In this document: in pieces, positions 22,167 through 32,257 of the stretch
Numbering within the stretch: the stretch's first letter is position 1
Layout of the letters: the number at the start of each line of letters is the position of its first letter
Source of the DNA: Pyropia haitanensis
Lineage: Eukaryota > Rhodophyta > Bangiophyceae > Bangiales > Bangiaceae
Direction of reading: 5' to 3'
Length of the DNA stretch: 64,000 bases
NCBI GenBank assembly: GCA_008729055.1
Contig: SDUX01000105.1
Span: 1 to 64,000 of the forward strand
Position numbers and translations under genes: made by a program
The notes under the pieces: generated by a model
What the model was told of the DNA's origin: nothing
What the model saw: only the letters and a program-made list of their open reading frames with translations
The model's database searches: none

Positions 22167-22530
22167 TGCGTCCTGGGTGAGGTCCGCAACAATCAAATTA
22201 ACCCAACAGATCCGGTTTGACTTACTCCGGCAGAGCACGGGGCAAGTCTTACAAGATGTGCAAGTTAATTTGACCAAGCAAAATAGTGCTGCACTAGCTC
22301 TGGACAAGCGTGGCCGTCGTGGCTACCACGTTTCCAAAGATGGACAACACTATTTGATGGGTCACAAGCGATGCGATGAAGCAGAATTCGAAGACTCAAA
22401 TCACGCAATCGGATTTTCCCGCCGGCCGCCGCGCACGGGCCCGAGTCGGGTCGTGCCGGATTTCCACGCGGGGGGATCAAAGGGGGAAAATCGCGTCTCT
22501 TGCACAGATCCTGGGGGGTGTTGCGAGGTG

Positions 22531-23169
22531 TCAGTCGGTGCGGCGCGCCAGCGTGCGGTGGTGATCCTTGCCACGCTGGTGGCGTTCGAAGTGCTCGACC
22601 GTCTCAAATTCGCGATCGCACACGTCGCAACGAGGGCGGGTCGCTGGACGGTTGACCGTATTGCGGTGGCGCCGCGACCAGCGATGGTCGCGCAGCACTG
22701 TCAGGCTGTTGCAACGCACACCGCACGGCTTGCAAACGTATTTGCCCTTGGGGATGGTCTTGGCGATCCGGCGCTGCTCTCGCTGCTCTGCTGCGCGCGC
22801 GGTCGTCGGTCGGATGTGGCCGATTCGTGGGGCCGGCGGCGCGATGTAGCGCCGGGCCGGATCCTGCGCGGGCAGCAGCAGGCGCCGGTTGGCTGGGGCC
22901 GCCGGTCCTGACGTGGCCGGGCCCTTACCCTTGCGCGAGAGGGGGGGCTTGGATGCGGCTGGCGCCGCCGATGCGGCCGTCGCCGCCACAGAGGATGACG
23001 TGGATGCGCCCGCCGGGGTGCCACGTGCCGCCGCGGTGTCGCGCGCCGCCGCGGTGCCGCGCGCCGCCGGGGTGCCGCGCGCCGTCGGGGCGCGCGCCGT
23101 CGCCGCCGAGGAAGTCGGGGCGTCCGCCAACGCCGAGGAAGAAAATTCCGAACCTGATTTGGCACTCAC
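22531..23169 (-). CDS. AUG-less open frame with two C2H2 zinc fingers, copy 3
   Basis: 212 codons. Residues 1-110 are Ala/Thr/Pro/Arg-rich, followed by a basic stretch (EQREQRRIAKTIPKGK) and two C2H2 fingers of identical spacing (C-x2-C-x12-H-x5-H). The frame ends 364 nt before the gag ATG and is in a different frame from gag. No ATG occurs in this frame or any other sense frame from 23404 down to 22167. Translation would need a non-AUG start or a spliced-in start. An alternative reading is a domesticated host zinc-finger exon carried as leader RNA. Its copy-to-copy conservation favours coding. Confidence 0.6.
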   Translation of the reverse strand: MSAKSGSEFSSSALADAPTSSAATARAPTARGTPAARGTAAARDTAAARGTPAGASTSSSVAATAASAAPAASKPPLSRKGKGPATSGPAAPANRRLLLPAQDPARRYIAPPAPRIGHIRPTTARAAEQREQRRIAKTIPKGKYVCKPCGVRCNSLTVLRDHRWSRRHRNTVNRPATRPRCDVCDREFETVEHFERHQRGKDHHRTLARRTD

Positions 23170-23388
23170 TGGGTTTCGACAATCAGTCGACCAAAAGAAA
23201 AAAAACCGTGACAGGGGCCACCAGGGCAGTGTCAGGGCAGTGTTCTTTCGGTGTGATTCGTGGAACCCGCTGCGTTCGTATTACAATGCCCGAGGCACGC
23301 CGAACACAGGGGGCAGCACGAGTGCACAAACACAGGGAGGGCCAAATCCAGGACGGAATCGCAACGTCACCGCCAAGAGGAAGTCAAA

Positions 23389-23404
23389 CTACCTGAAGCT
23401 ACCA
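23389..23404 (-). other. Candidate primer-binding site, copy 3
   Basis: TGGTAGCTTCAGGTAG on the minus strand begins two bases after the 5' LTR. It would pair with a tRNA ending ...GCUACCA; an initiator-Met tRNA is possible but unproven. Confidence 0.5.
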
Positions 23405-23407
23405 CAT
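23399..23407 (-). CDS. Two-codon uORF (AUG-UGG-UAG) at the LTR/primer-site junction
   Basis: The last base of the LTR supplies the A of an ATG whose next codons are TGG and the stop TAG, inside the primer site. The same triplets occur at 10799-10807 and 4300-4308. It is the only AUG between the TATA box and gag. Confidence 0.45.
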   Translation of the reverse strand: MW

Positions 23408-24267
23408 GTGAGGCACCACCCACACACGGGCAGCCCTCAACGTACTGGCGCCGGTGTCAGCAACCCGTGCACCAATGAGGATGCCGGGCGCGGGGAAGGT
23501 GACGGGTGGGATGACGGTGATGGGGGTGGGGAAGAGGATGGGCGTGACGTCGGTGAGGGTCGAGGGGGTCGAAGGTAAAGGAGGTCTTTTTGTCTCTGTC
23601 TGTGGTTGTTCCCCCGAGGTCTCTCCCGGTGGCGCCCACACTCACGCATTATATACCCCCAGGGGGGCACCCAGGGTGCCCCAAAGCATGCGATTGCCCG
23701 TCGTGCCGGTGGACGGCACCAAAGCTCTCAAAACAAAGCATGGGCTCTCAGAACAAAGCAAGGGTGGGCGTGTGCGCCCCAAGGCGCCCCACCAGAAAGC
23801 CCCAAACGGGGGGGGGACGGTGTGCGGCGCTCGTAGCGCCGCGCGGCTGGCCCCACGCGCCATTCGACCCGAAAAGCCTCAGAGGCGTGTAAGCAGACGC
23901 CAGTCTTCGGGTCGAATATCTCCCGTGGGTCAGCAAGTCTTGTCGCTCCCATTGGTCCACGGGGAGATTGTTCCGGCTTGCTGACGCGTCAGAGATGTGG
24001 CTCGTCTTTTGGTCCGTTAGTCCGTTGATCCGTTGGAGACTGTACCCGTCGGTAGATGAGTCAGGGTAGTGTCGGTTAGCCAATCCGCGGCTCCCGTGCT
24101 GACCGTCCGTTAGTAGTAGATTATCGGACGGACACCGCGGCATGCCCCAGATTACTTTGGAGTTGATGCGTCTTGGAAGGAGTTGGCTGAGAAGGACAGG
24201 GAAGGAGAGGCCCCAGTCCTTATCCCCTAGGCTCCAGTCTTGGGGATTTAAGGGGCATATCCTTACA
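23407..24267 (-). repeat. 5' LTR of copy 3
   Basis: 861 bp with TG...CA ends and TATA at 23648-23655 (minus), followed by about 240 nt of R/U5 that lack AUG. It differs from the other LTR of the element by one visible base. Confidence 0.95.
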
Positions 24268-24272
24268 CCTTG
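24268..24272. other. Target-site duplication (right copy)
   Basis: CCTTG is identical to 16896-16900. Confidence 0.95.
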
Positions 24273-25239
24273 CCGCTCCAACGCACTCGAACACATGTGT
24301 GGTCTCGGCTCCACCCCTTCATCCGGAGAGTCGCAGTTGCTAGGGTGGACCTCGCATGCTGGGCGTCAACAGGTGCCAGCAGAAAGGCGCAGTCTCGCTG
24401 CTTCTTTGCTATGACGCCGTACACACTTGCGTCACGAGGTACCACGGGCTCGATGGATGTTGCTCTTCTTACCAGAGGCGGCCACTGAACGCGCTTCGCG
24501 TTCCGCACACAAAGACCAGAGATGGACGCAGCGCACTCTGATACGCGTGCCGCACCGCTCTTAACAACAGGTTCAACGAACGAGGGCACGTCCTCAACCA
24601 GCTTGACAGCCTTAGGTCCACGGAGCCCACCAGCATCAGAAGCACGACTCAGCTGGGAGATACTGCAACGGGACTTGCCAGTGCCAACACTCCCAGTTGA
24701 GCGCAAATTCTCGGTTGGTGATGACGAACACGGGACCGAAGCGTCGTCCGGAGACATAGCCGCGCGCTGGACGCCACCTGGACCGAGAAATTGCAAAGAG
24801 CTGTCAAACTTGACGCGCTTCTCAGGCGGTAGGCGAGCTGAACGAAGCGACCGCCGCTTCACGCCAGACTGCCTAGATGATATTGCAGCATGAGCCTCCT
24901 TAGCGGCCGCTTGCATTGCGCAGGCCTTGATCATGGACGCAGCCCTGGCAGAGTGCCGCGCCTGCGCAGCTCTGGACAGCCTCGGATTCATCATTTGCGC
25001 CGCACCACTTGCTACAGGAATGCCGGCAGCTTGAGCACGTGCTTCAGCGCGAGGATGAACCAGCTCATCGGCCGGAGCACGGACAGTGACACGACTGCCA
25101 ACAGCAGCACCGCAGCCTGCGGTACACTTCGTATGGCGACAAATATGGATACCAACCATAACAGCCGCATCGGCGCCGCTTTGCCTCGCTTGAATATTGT
25201 CAACGCCGCCGCCCCCATCGCCTGCTTGAGCATCGTCAA

Positions 25240-25935
25240 CGCCGCCGACCTGGCCGCCGTCAGTTGCATCCGCGCCGCCATGGCCTCCTAGCGGAGCGTC
25301 CCCCTTCCCGTCTTGACCACCAACAGCACCATCTGCGCCCCCATCGCCTGCTTGAGCATCGTCAACGCCGCCGACCTGGCCGCCGTCAGTTGCATCCGCG
25401 CCGCCATGGCCTCCTAGCGGAGCGTCCCCCTTCCCGTCTTGACCACCAACAGTACCATCTGCGCCCCCATCGCCTGCTTGAGCATCGTCAACGCCGCCGA
25501 CCTGGCCGCCGTCAGTTGCATCCGCGCCGCCATGGCCTCCTAGCGGAGCTTCCCCTTCCCTATCTTGACCATCGACAACTTGTGCATCGTCAACGCCGCC
25601 GACCTGGCCGCCGTCAGTTGCATCCGCGCCGCCATGGCCTCCTAGCGGAGCTTCCCCTTCCCTATCTTGACCATCGACAACTTGTGCATCGTCAACGCCG
25701 CCGACCTGGCCGCCGTCAGTTGCATCCGCGCCGCCATGGCCTCCTAGCGGAGCGTCCCCCTTCCCGTCTTGACCACCAACAGGATCATTTGCGCCCCCAT
25801 CGCCTGCTTGAGCATCGTCAACGCCGCCGACCTGGCCGCCGTCAGTTGCATCCGCGCCGCCATGGCCTCCTAGCGGAGCTTCCCCTTCCCTATCTTGACC
25901 ATCGACAACTTGTGCATCGTCAACGCCGCTGACCT
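25240..25935 (-). repeat. Coding tandem repeat (102-bp and 126-bp units)
   Basis: Six copies of the 13-residue core GGHGGADATDGGQ are followed by VGGVDDAQ and then one of two spacers, giving units of 34 or 42 residues. Both unit lengths are multiples of three, so the frame is kept. The protein segment is acidic and Gly-rich, probably disordered. Confidence 0.85.
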
Positions 25936-28246
25936 CGCCGCCTACAACCGCATCTGCCTCTAGTTCACAGCCGACCAGTCCCGCACACTGGGATCCGTTC
26001 TTATCAAAGAAAGCCACGCCCACATGATCGCCGTCGGCGCCAGCCGGAGCACGTTCGACTGTAGCACCGACACTGGCAACACTTCCTTGCACATTATCAC
26101 CTTCCTCCGAAGCATCGCCCATCACGCCGGCGCCGCCACAGGCGGCGGGTTCATCTAGCTCGCTCTTCGGACGAAGAGTAGGGCCAGCAATACCAGCTGT
26201 ACCTTCGACGTGAGCAGAAGCACGCGAGCCACCAGAACTCCTTGAAGCATCGCCGGCGCACTCTTGACGACTGTCGGTGACATCAGCCGAGACTCTGTCA
26301 CTTGGTTCGTCATCAACGGCGCGTTTTGCACCAGAAGACGCCAGACCACCACGGCCATCAGCACCACTGCCAACTGGTCCTGATACAACGGAAGCACGTT
26401 CGCCGCCATCGTGACATCCATTCGCCCCAGCGCGCTGTGGTGCATCAACTACTTCGGTGCCAAGGTAGAACTCAGTGATGTCCTTCATAGTCTGCTCAAG
26501 CTCCATCGCTTGCTTCGACGATTGAGCCTTCGTCACAGATGCTTCCTTAGTTTCCGGATCGGTCCCATCATAGTCCAAGGAAGGCGCAGCGACACGAACG
26601 GAGAGGAAGGACGTCATTGCATTGCGGGACACGTTGTCAACGTCGTACATCAGCATCAAAGTAGCGATCACGGCGCTGATGTCGTGGGACTTCCCGTACA
26701 TCACGCGCTTGGTAACCACGCGCTCCACCCCGTCGTCAAGCCTCCTGGAGCGCTTTGTGCTCAGCAAAAATCGGTTCGGCACCAGCACAGTGCATGGTAG
26801 AGGGGTCGTGTACGGCTGCCTCCTGCCACGGGAGTCCGACGGGATGCAGGGCCACACGTCCTTCAGAGCAAGTTGGAGCTGGTGAGAAGTGGAAACTTGA
26901 AAATGGCTGCGGAGTGCCTGTCCGGCAGCATCGAGAGCGCCTCGGCAAGACTGCACATACGGCAAACGACTGGAAGCCAGCTGCTCCATGAATCGCGTTG
27001 CACGCCTAGACGGCACGTGCTCCTCAGTGACCCGCGCTTCAGTCGCCGTAGCCTCCACGGAGCGGCCACGAGCAGGGACTGCCCCTACCACCACGGAAGC
27101 CACGTCCCTTCCCCGAGCACTCTCTTCGTCGCCATTGGGTACGGCATCCAAATCCGACGCAGCGCCGCTACTTCCGCAATCAAGAAGATGATCGAGCCCC
27201 GTCAAGTCGTGCGAAATCTGGTCCCCACGCACTGCGTCAAGTGCGATAGAATCTTGGCTTCGAGGGTCTGACGAAGATGACTTTGGCAACGACGAAGAAA
27301 CCATCTTGACGGCAGATGTTTGGCAGGAATTTGTTTCCACAGGTAGCATCTGCATTTCCGCGTCCTTTGCTCGTGCACCACCCTCAGTCAACGGACAGTC
27401 GGCAGCTTCGGCGACAGTGCCGACAGCCCGTTGCATCCGTTGCGTCCGAGCCTTGGTCCGCGCGTCAATCGCCGACACGGCTTGCCCCAGCGAAGCAGAG
27501 CCGCGAGCCGGCGGATCCATCGCCCGCTCTGCCGGAGTGGGAGGCGCAATCAAGCGCACATCATCAGCGCTCCTCACGGGTACTAGTGGGATTGGCCTGC
27601 CAACAGCGCAACTGCCCCGAGCTTGCTCACCGCTGCTCGCTGATCCAGCGCCCAGAGAGCTCCTCCGGATACCTCCTGGTGACGCCCCACCAAGAACTTG
27701 GACAGGGTCGACTGGCGGTTGTGCACGAGCACGCGTAATTTGATCACCCATTGGCTTGTTTGCCAGGGAGGCCCCGGCGAGCTTCAGCGTCTGCAGCTGA
27801 TGCACGTAGCCGTACACGATCCCTTGCACCTTACCAGCCTCGGACGTGGTCGAGAACGTGGTTTCATGAAGCGGGAGCCATCTAGACACCAGAGCCGTTG
27901 AAGCGGCGGAGAGATGAACGTGAACACGCCAAAACGAGCAGGACGCCTCCAGCGCTGTGGCGTGGTAGTACAAGCCCGCGACATGACCCAGAGAGGCGCG
28001 AGGGATGGACACGTGGCCGACCAGTTCTTGTAAAAAGGCGGACACCTGCGCTGCAAGCAACGTCGGAGGAGCACGCCCCATTGCGCTCGCAATGGTCGCT
28101 GCAGGTCGAAGAATGTGTGCGCGCACAAAGCGTAGCGTGAAGTCGACCACAGCCTGCGCGGGAACGACGGAAAAGGGCGCGAAGTGCAGGGCGCGTGAGC
28201 CGCAGCTGGGCCACGTGGACAGGTCCTGACAGCGCTCGGTGGCCAA

Positions 28247-28902
28247 TCAATGGTCTTGTTGTAGATGTGGACCGGAGCAGGTGAAGTGGACCGGTACAGA
28301 GAAACCACGGACGCTGCTGCACGCTGCTGATCAGCATCTCCCAGGACAGCCAATCAGAGCACCAGAGCGCGCAGCAAGTGGTAACCAATCATCGATCGAA
28401 TTTCATCGCAAGCACGTCGATGTGGGTCCTGTCACGACCCCGCAAACGAGGGTTTTCGCGCAAGGCCCGTGGCGACGGTGTGGCTGGATTGGCCTGGAAA
28501 CGGGGTTATTCGAGCGGGGCCCGAATCGACGGGTCGTTGTTTCGCCGGCACTCTTACTCCATGGACTCATCGGCGACGCAAGTGCGCGCGCGGGGCGCGG
28601 CCTCCATCTTGTTCAGCGCTCGCCCTTGCGTTATTGGGGTGCTACCTTTTGAACACCGTCGTGCCGTTCCCATTGGCCACGCCGCCGCGACGCACGCCTC
28701 AAAGGTTTGAAATCGGTCACGCTGGGCGCACCGTCTTCCCCACCCCCGCCACCGCCGATGCCGCTCTGCCTCGCCCGCCCACATCCCGCGCCGCCGCGCT
28801 TCCCCTGGCTGAGAACGGCGCACCAAGCGCAGCGCACCTCGTCTGCCAATCCTCTTCTTCCCCACCGCCCGCCTCTGTCTTCCCCCCTTGCTACTGCCCG
28901 GC
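28247..28902. other. Intergenic; transition to the very GC-rich half
   Basis: No gene is recognised. It holds the upstream region of the Ulp1-like gene (minus) and of the Ala-rich gene (plus). From about 28700 the base composition becomes strongly C/G-biased. Confidence 0.5.
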
Positions 28903-29155
28903 ATGTCGGCATCCGGCTCCTCGTCCTCCCCATCCGCCCCCCCCTCCCCCCCCCCCACCCGACCCGCGCGCCACCCCCCGCCACCGCCGCCGGCGCCACC
29001 CCCGGCGCCGCCGCGCGCGGCGCGGCGCGCTCCTTTAGCACCGCCCTCGCCGCCGCCCTCCACGCCGCCATCCGCGACGCGCGGCGGCTCGCCGACGCGG
29101 CCGAGACGCCCCTCCCCCACCGGCCGGCCGCCGCCGCCACCACCGCCGCCACCAC

Positions 29156-29200
<45 letters not shown>

Positions 29201-29523
29201 CGACCCCCCTCCCGCCGCCACCACGGACACGGCGGCGGTGGCGGCCGCCGCCGCTGTCGCGGCCGACGCGGCGGCGCTGGCGGCGGCGGCGCGCGCCGCG
29301 GCCGCCGCGCCGCCGCCGCCGCGCCTCGACCCGACGCCGGTGGTGGCCGACGCGCGGGCGCAGCTGGCCAAGCTCGAACGCCAGCTGCACGCGTACTATG
29401 GCGTGGCCGGCGACTGGGACGCGGCGGAGCGGGGGGGGGGGAGCCGGGGGGGGGGGGGGGGGCGACGGGCGGCACGCGCCCGCCGCCACGGCCGCCGCGG
29501 CGCTGCTGGGTGCGGCCGCTACG

Positions 29524-29569
<46 letters not shown>

Positions 29570-29823
29570 ATGACCCGGCGGCCGCCGGCACCCCCGCCGC
29601 TGCCACGCCGGCCGCCGCCGCCGCGGCCGCCGCCGCGGCCGCCGACACGGACGGCCCGACCGACAGCGACGGCGACGGCGGCGCGGCGGCGGCGGCCACC
29701 CCTCGCCTCGAGGACTATGGCCTCGTCGACGGCCCGCACGGCTGGCGGTCGAGCAGCAGCGACCCGGCGGCGACGGCCGTGGCGGCCGCCGCGTCGGCGG
29801 CGAGCGGGCCGTCCGCCACGGCA

Positions 29824-29858
<35 letters not shown>

Positions 29859-29961
29859 TGCCGCGGCCGACGCGGCGGCGGTGGCGGCGGGGCGGCGGGG
29901 GGGGGGGGGGGTGGCACGCTGGGGGGGGGGGGGGGGGCGCCCCGCAGCCGCCGCGTCCTGA
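28903..29961 (+). CDS. Ala-rich protein of unknown function, frame broken at homopolymers
   Basis: The ATG at 28903 gives MSASGSSSSPSAPPSPPP. Coding-like sequence then continues in another frame after a C-rich run (about 28943-28965): ARSFSTALAAALHAAIRDA and LDPTPVVADARAQLAKLERQ. After G runs at about 29430-29461 it returns to the first frame, with PRLEDYGLVDGPHGWRSSS near the end. The stop is at 29959-29961. The helical Ala/Arg/Leu segments look real, but no family is recognised. Poly-Ala and poly-Gly stretches come from CCG/GCG triplet runs. Confidence 0.45.
29127..29199 (+). repeat. CCG/CCA triplet run
   Basis: Almost uninterrupted (CCG)n with a few CCA, inside the Ala-rich gene, where it encodes poly-Ala. 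Confidence 0.8.
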
Positions 29962-30133
29962 CTTTTTCGCCGGGCGCGGATGACTGACGGGGGCGCTCGT
30001 GGCGGGGGGGGGGGCGGGGGGGGGGGGCGGAGGGGGAGGTCAGGGTGCGGTGCCGTGCGTGGGGGTGGGTGCGCGCGTCCCCGCCGGCCGCCGCCGCCGC
30101 CGCCGCCGGCTGCCGCTGCCGCGCCGCGGGCGG

Positions 30134-30167
<34 letters not shown>

Positions 30168-31204
30168 GCCGCCAGCCGCCCCCGCCGCGCCCGCCGGGGC
30201 GCGGCGACAGAGGGTGTGGCAGCCGCCGCCGCCGCCGCCCGCCCGCCCCGCCCGCCCCGCACAGCGGTGACGCGCGCGTGCGGCGGGCGGCGCGGCCGCC
30301 GACGCGCGGGTCGTGGCGCGCGGCGACTGCCCCCCGCTGGTGCCGCCCGCGGCGGCGGCCGGTGCGCCCGCGCGCCGCGGGTGGCACGCGGAAGCTGGCG
30401 TGCGGGCGGGTGGGCGCTGGGGGGGGGGGGGGGGGGGGGGGGGGGTGCCGGCGGCGTCGCCCCGCCGCGCCCCGCGCGCGGCGGCCACCGCCGCCTGCCG
30501 GGCGTGCGCGGCGGGTGGCGGGTGGCCAACCCCGCCGGCGGTGGCGGCGCGGCGGTGGCTGCCGTGGAGACCGCCGCGGCGGTTCTTGGGGTAGGGGGGG
30601 GGTGGGGGGGGGGGGGGGGAGACCCGCCGCCGCCCGGCGACTCTGCCGTTTTGAGGGGGGGGGTGGGGGCGCGTGCGGCCGGCCGCCCCGTGGGCGACCG
30701 GTCGACGGCCGCCGTTGGGGGCTGCGCGCGTGCCGCGGCCGCGGCGGCGGCTGGGGCGCCTGGGGTGCCCCGCCGGGCGGGCTTGGGCGGCCGGCAGGGG
30801 GGGAGCCGCGGTGGTGGGTGCGCCGCGGTGGCGGTCGCGGCCGGCGGGACGCGCGGCGTGCCGGACGCGGCCGCGCCCCGCCGCGGCCGCATCGGCGCGG
30901 GCGTCGCCCGTGGGCGCGGCGCGCACGCGTCTGCATCCGTCGGCGGTGCGGGCGGGTGCGGACGGCGGGTGGACCGCACCGGCCTGACCGCGTGCGGCAG
31001 GGAGCGGGGGTGTACCCACCTGCGCCGCGCACACGGCCCGCCCGTGTGCGCGGGTGCGCAGCGCGACCGAGCTGCCGACTGCACTGGAAAACAGCCGTTG
31101 GCGGCCCTGACTAGAGAAAAGAGCCCCAACAAAGAGGAAGCAAAGAGAAACAGATGGACGAATGCAACGTCGCCGCCGACACACACCCCTACCACCCATT
31201 TATC
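29962..31204. other. Extremely G/C-rich intergenic region, no gene
   Basis: Contains G runs (for example 30421-30445 and 30597-30620) and GGC/CCG triplet stretches. Open frames of several hundred codons exist on both strands, but all are Ala/Arg/Gly/Pro low complexity with no domain. The L17 3' end begins at its right edge. Confidence 0.6.
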
Positions 31205-32257
31205 TTAGGCGCGAGCGCCCGTGCGCAGGCGGGTCTGCTTGCCCTTCTTGGACGACCCCTTCACCGCGTCCGCGCTCGCCTCTCCCCGCGCGACCGACTC
31301 GTCCTGCTGCACCAGCCACATCTCCACGTGGCACGGGTGCGACATGTACGCATTGATGCGGCCGTGCGCGCGGTACGTCCGGCGGCGGCCTTGCATGGCC
31401 TTGTTGACCTGGATGTGCTCAATCATCATCTTCTCCGTGTCGAGGCCCTTCACCTCCGCGTTGCTCTCCGCGTTCTTCAGCAGCGCCAGCAGGAAGTTGA
31501 CCGACTTGACCGGCCAGCGCCCGTTGCACACCTTGTGGTTCTTGGTCTGCGCCTTGCGGCCAACACCATACCGGTACCGGCGGAACGGGATGATGTCCTT
31601 CTTCACCAGCACATCCTCCAGGAACTTTTGGGCGCGGGGGAGCGAGAGCCCCTTGAGGGCAGCAGCAGACTCGCGTGTGTTCTTGAAATGAACACGCAGG
31701 TCACTCCCGCGGGCCTTGACGGCTGTGGTACACGATTCCGAGGGGAGGCAAGGAGATGCAGCCGTGCAGCGGATAAACGCAAGCAGCAACAGGGTGGATC
31801 ACACAGCACGATCAAAGATGGGGAACCACAGCACAAGAGTGAATAAGACATGAAGAAACATGGACATGACCGTCAGACACGACAACTCAATACGATCACA
31901 GCAACCGGTAGTTGCCGCACACTGCTACGGCGGCAATCACCAGCAGCCAAAAAAAGCCGCATCGCACCAGCAACAGCTCCACCCAACAGCTAGACCGCCA
32001 CAACCCGCGTCACGGCACCCCCAACAGGGCGCGGGCGAGGTCCACCATAGCGCGCGCGCATGGTGGACCTCGCGCAGCTGCAACATAGGCAGGCCCTTAC
32101 GGTCTCACCAATACCGGCAGCGCCAGCGCTGGCGGGTCACCGCCGCCGTCCCCTCGACAGTGGCGCCATCGCGCTGGCAGCACGACCGGCGGTGAGAAAA
32201 ACCGCAGCACAACGTACACTTCACATCATTCTGGGGCTCACGGCTGTAGCGAACCAT
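31205..32257 (-). CDS. RPL17: 60S ribosomal protein L17 (uL22)
   Basis: This is a component of the large ribosomal subunit at the peptide exit tunnel. There are two exons. Exon 1 is 32218-32257 (40 nt, [13 protein letters not shown] plus one base) and ends at a GTACGT donor. The intron is 31723-32217 (495 bp), ending ...CCACAG. Exon 2 is 31205-31722. The joined protein is 185 aa, matching the family (184 in human). Hallmarks are [45 protein letters not shown] and [12 protein letters not shown]. The C-terminal tail is basic and Ser/Lys-rich. The start is chosen because MVRYS is the conserved N-terminus of L17. Confidence 0.96.

Larger units (their letters stand above)
16901..24267 (-). mobile_element. 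Chromovirus (Ty3/gypsy) copy 3, complete and apparently intact
   Basis: This is a 7,367-bp element on the minus strand with LTRs at both ends, a 5-bp duplication outside, primer site, polypurine tract, zinc-finger frame, gag and an uninterrupted 1163-codon pol. The two LTRs (861 bp each) show a single visible difference (cggcag at about 17545, cggtag at about 24052), so insertion is very recent. It is inserted in the coding sequence of the Ulp1-like gene, in the same orientation as that gene. Confidence 0.97.
24268..28081 (-). pseudogene. N-terminal part of the interrupted Ulp1-like gene (acidic repeat protein)
   Basis: This frame is open for more than 1,270 codons and now stops two codons into the LTR. 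The start is set at the first ATG (28079-28081); the frame is open about 55 codons further up to a TGA but has only a TTG there, so an upstream exon is possible. It contains an Ala/Leu-rich N-terminal segment, a conserved-looking middle block (VERVVTKRVMYGKSHD), an acidic tandem-repeat region, a Cys/His cluster (HICRHTKCTAGC) and a basic region (RRSLRSARLPPEKRVK, a possible nuclear signal). Without the element and one duplicate the frame continues directly into 16895-15826, giving 1628 codons in total. No family is recognised for this half. Confidence 0.7.

Noticed and set aside
1..24267. Regularly spaced identical blocks suggesting a CRISPR-like or segmental array
   Set aside because: The repeats are whole retroelements and LTRs with TG...CA ends, PBS and PPT. 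There are no short spaced repeats.
25264..25932. Plus-strand frame rich in HRQRRRPGRRQLHPRRHG repeats
   Set aside because: It is the reverse strand of the acidic coding repeat. The minus-strand frame has the Ulp1-like continuation and is the real one.
29519..31199. Two minus-strand frames of about 500 codons upstream of the L17 3' end
   Set aside because: Proline, arginine and alanine runs with poly-G/poly-C tracts, no recognisable fold, and competing open frames on the other strand.
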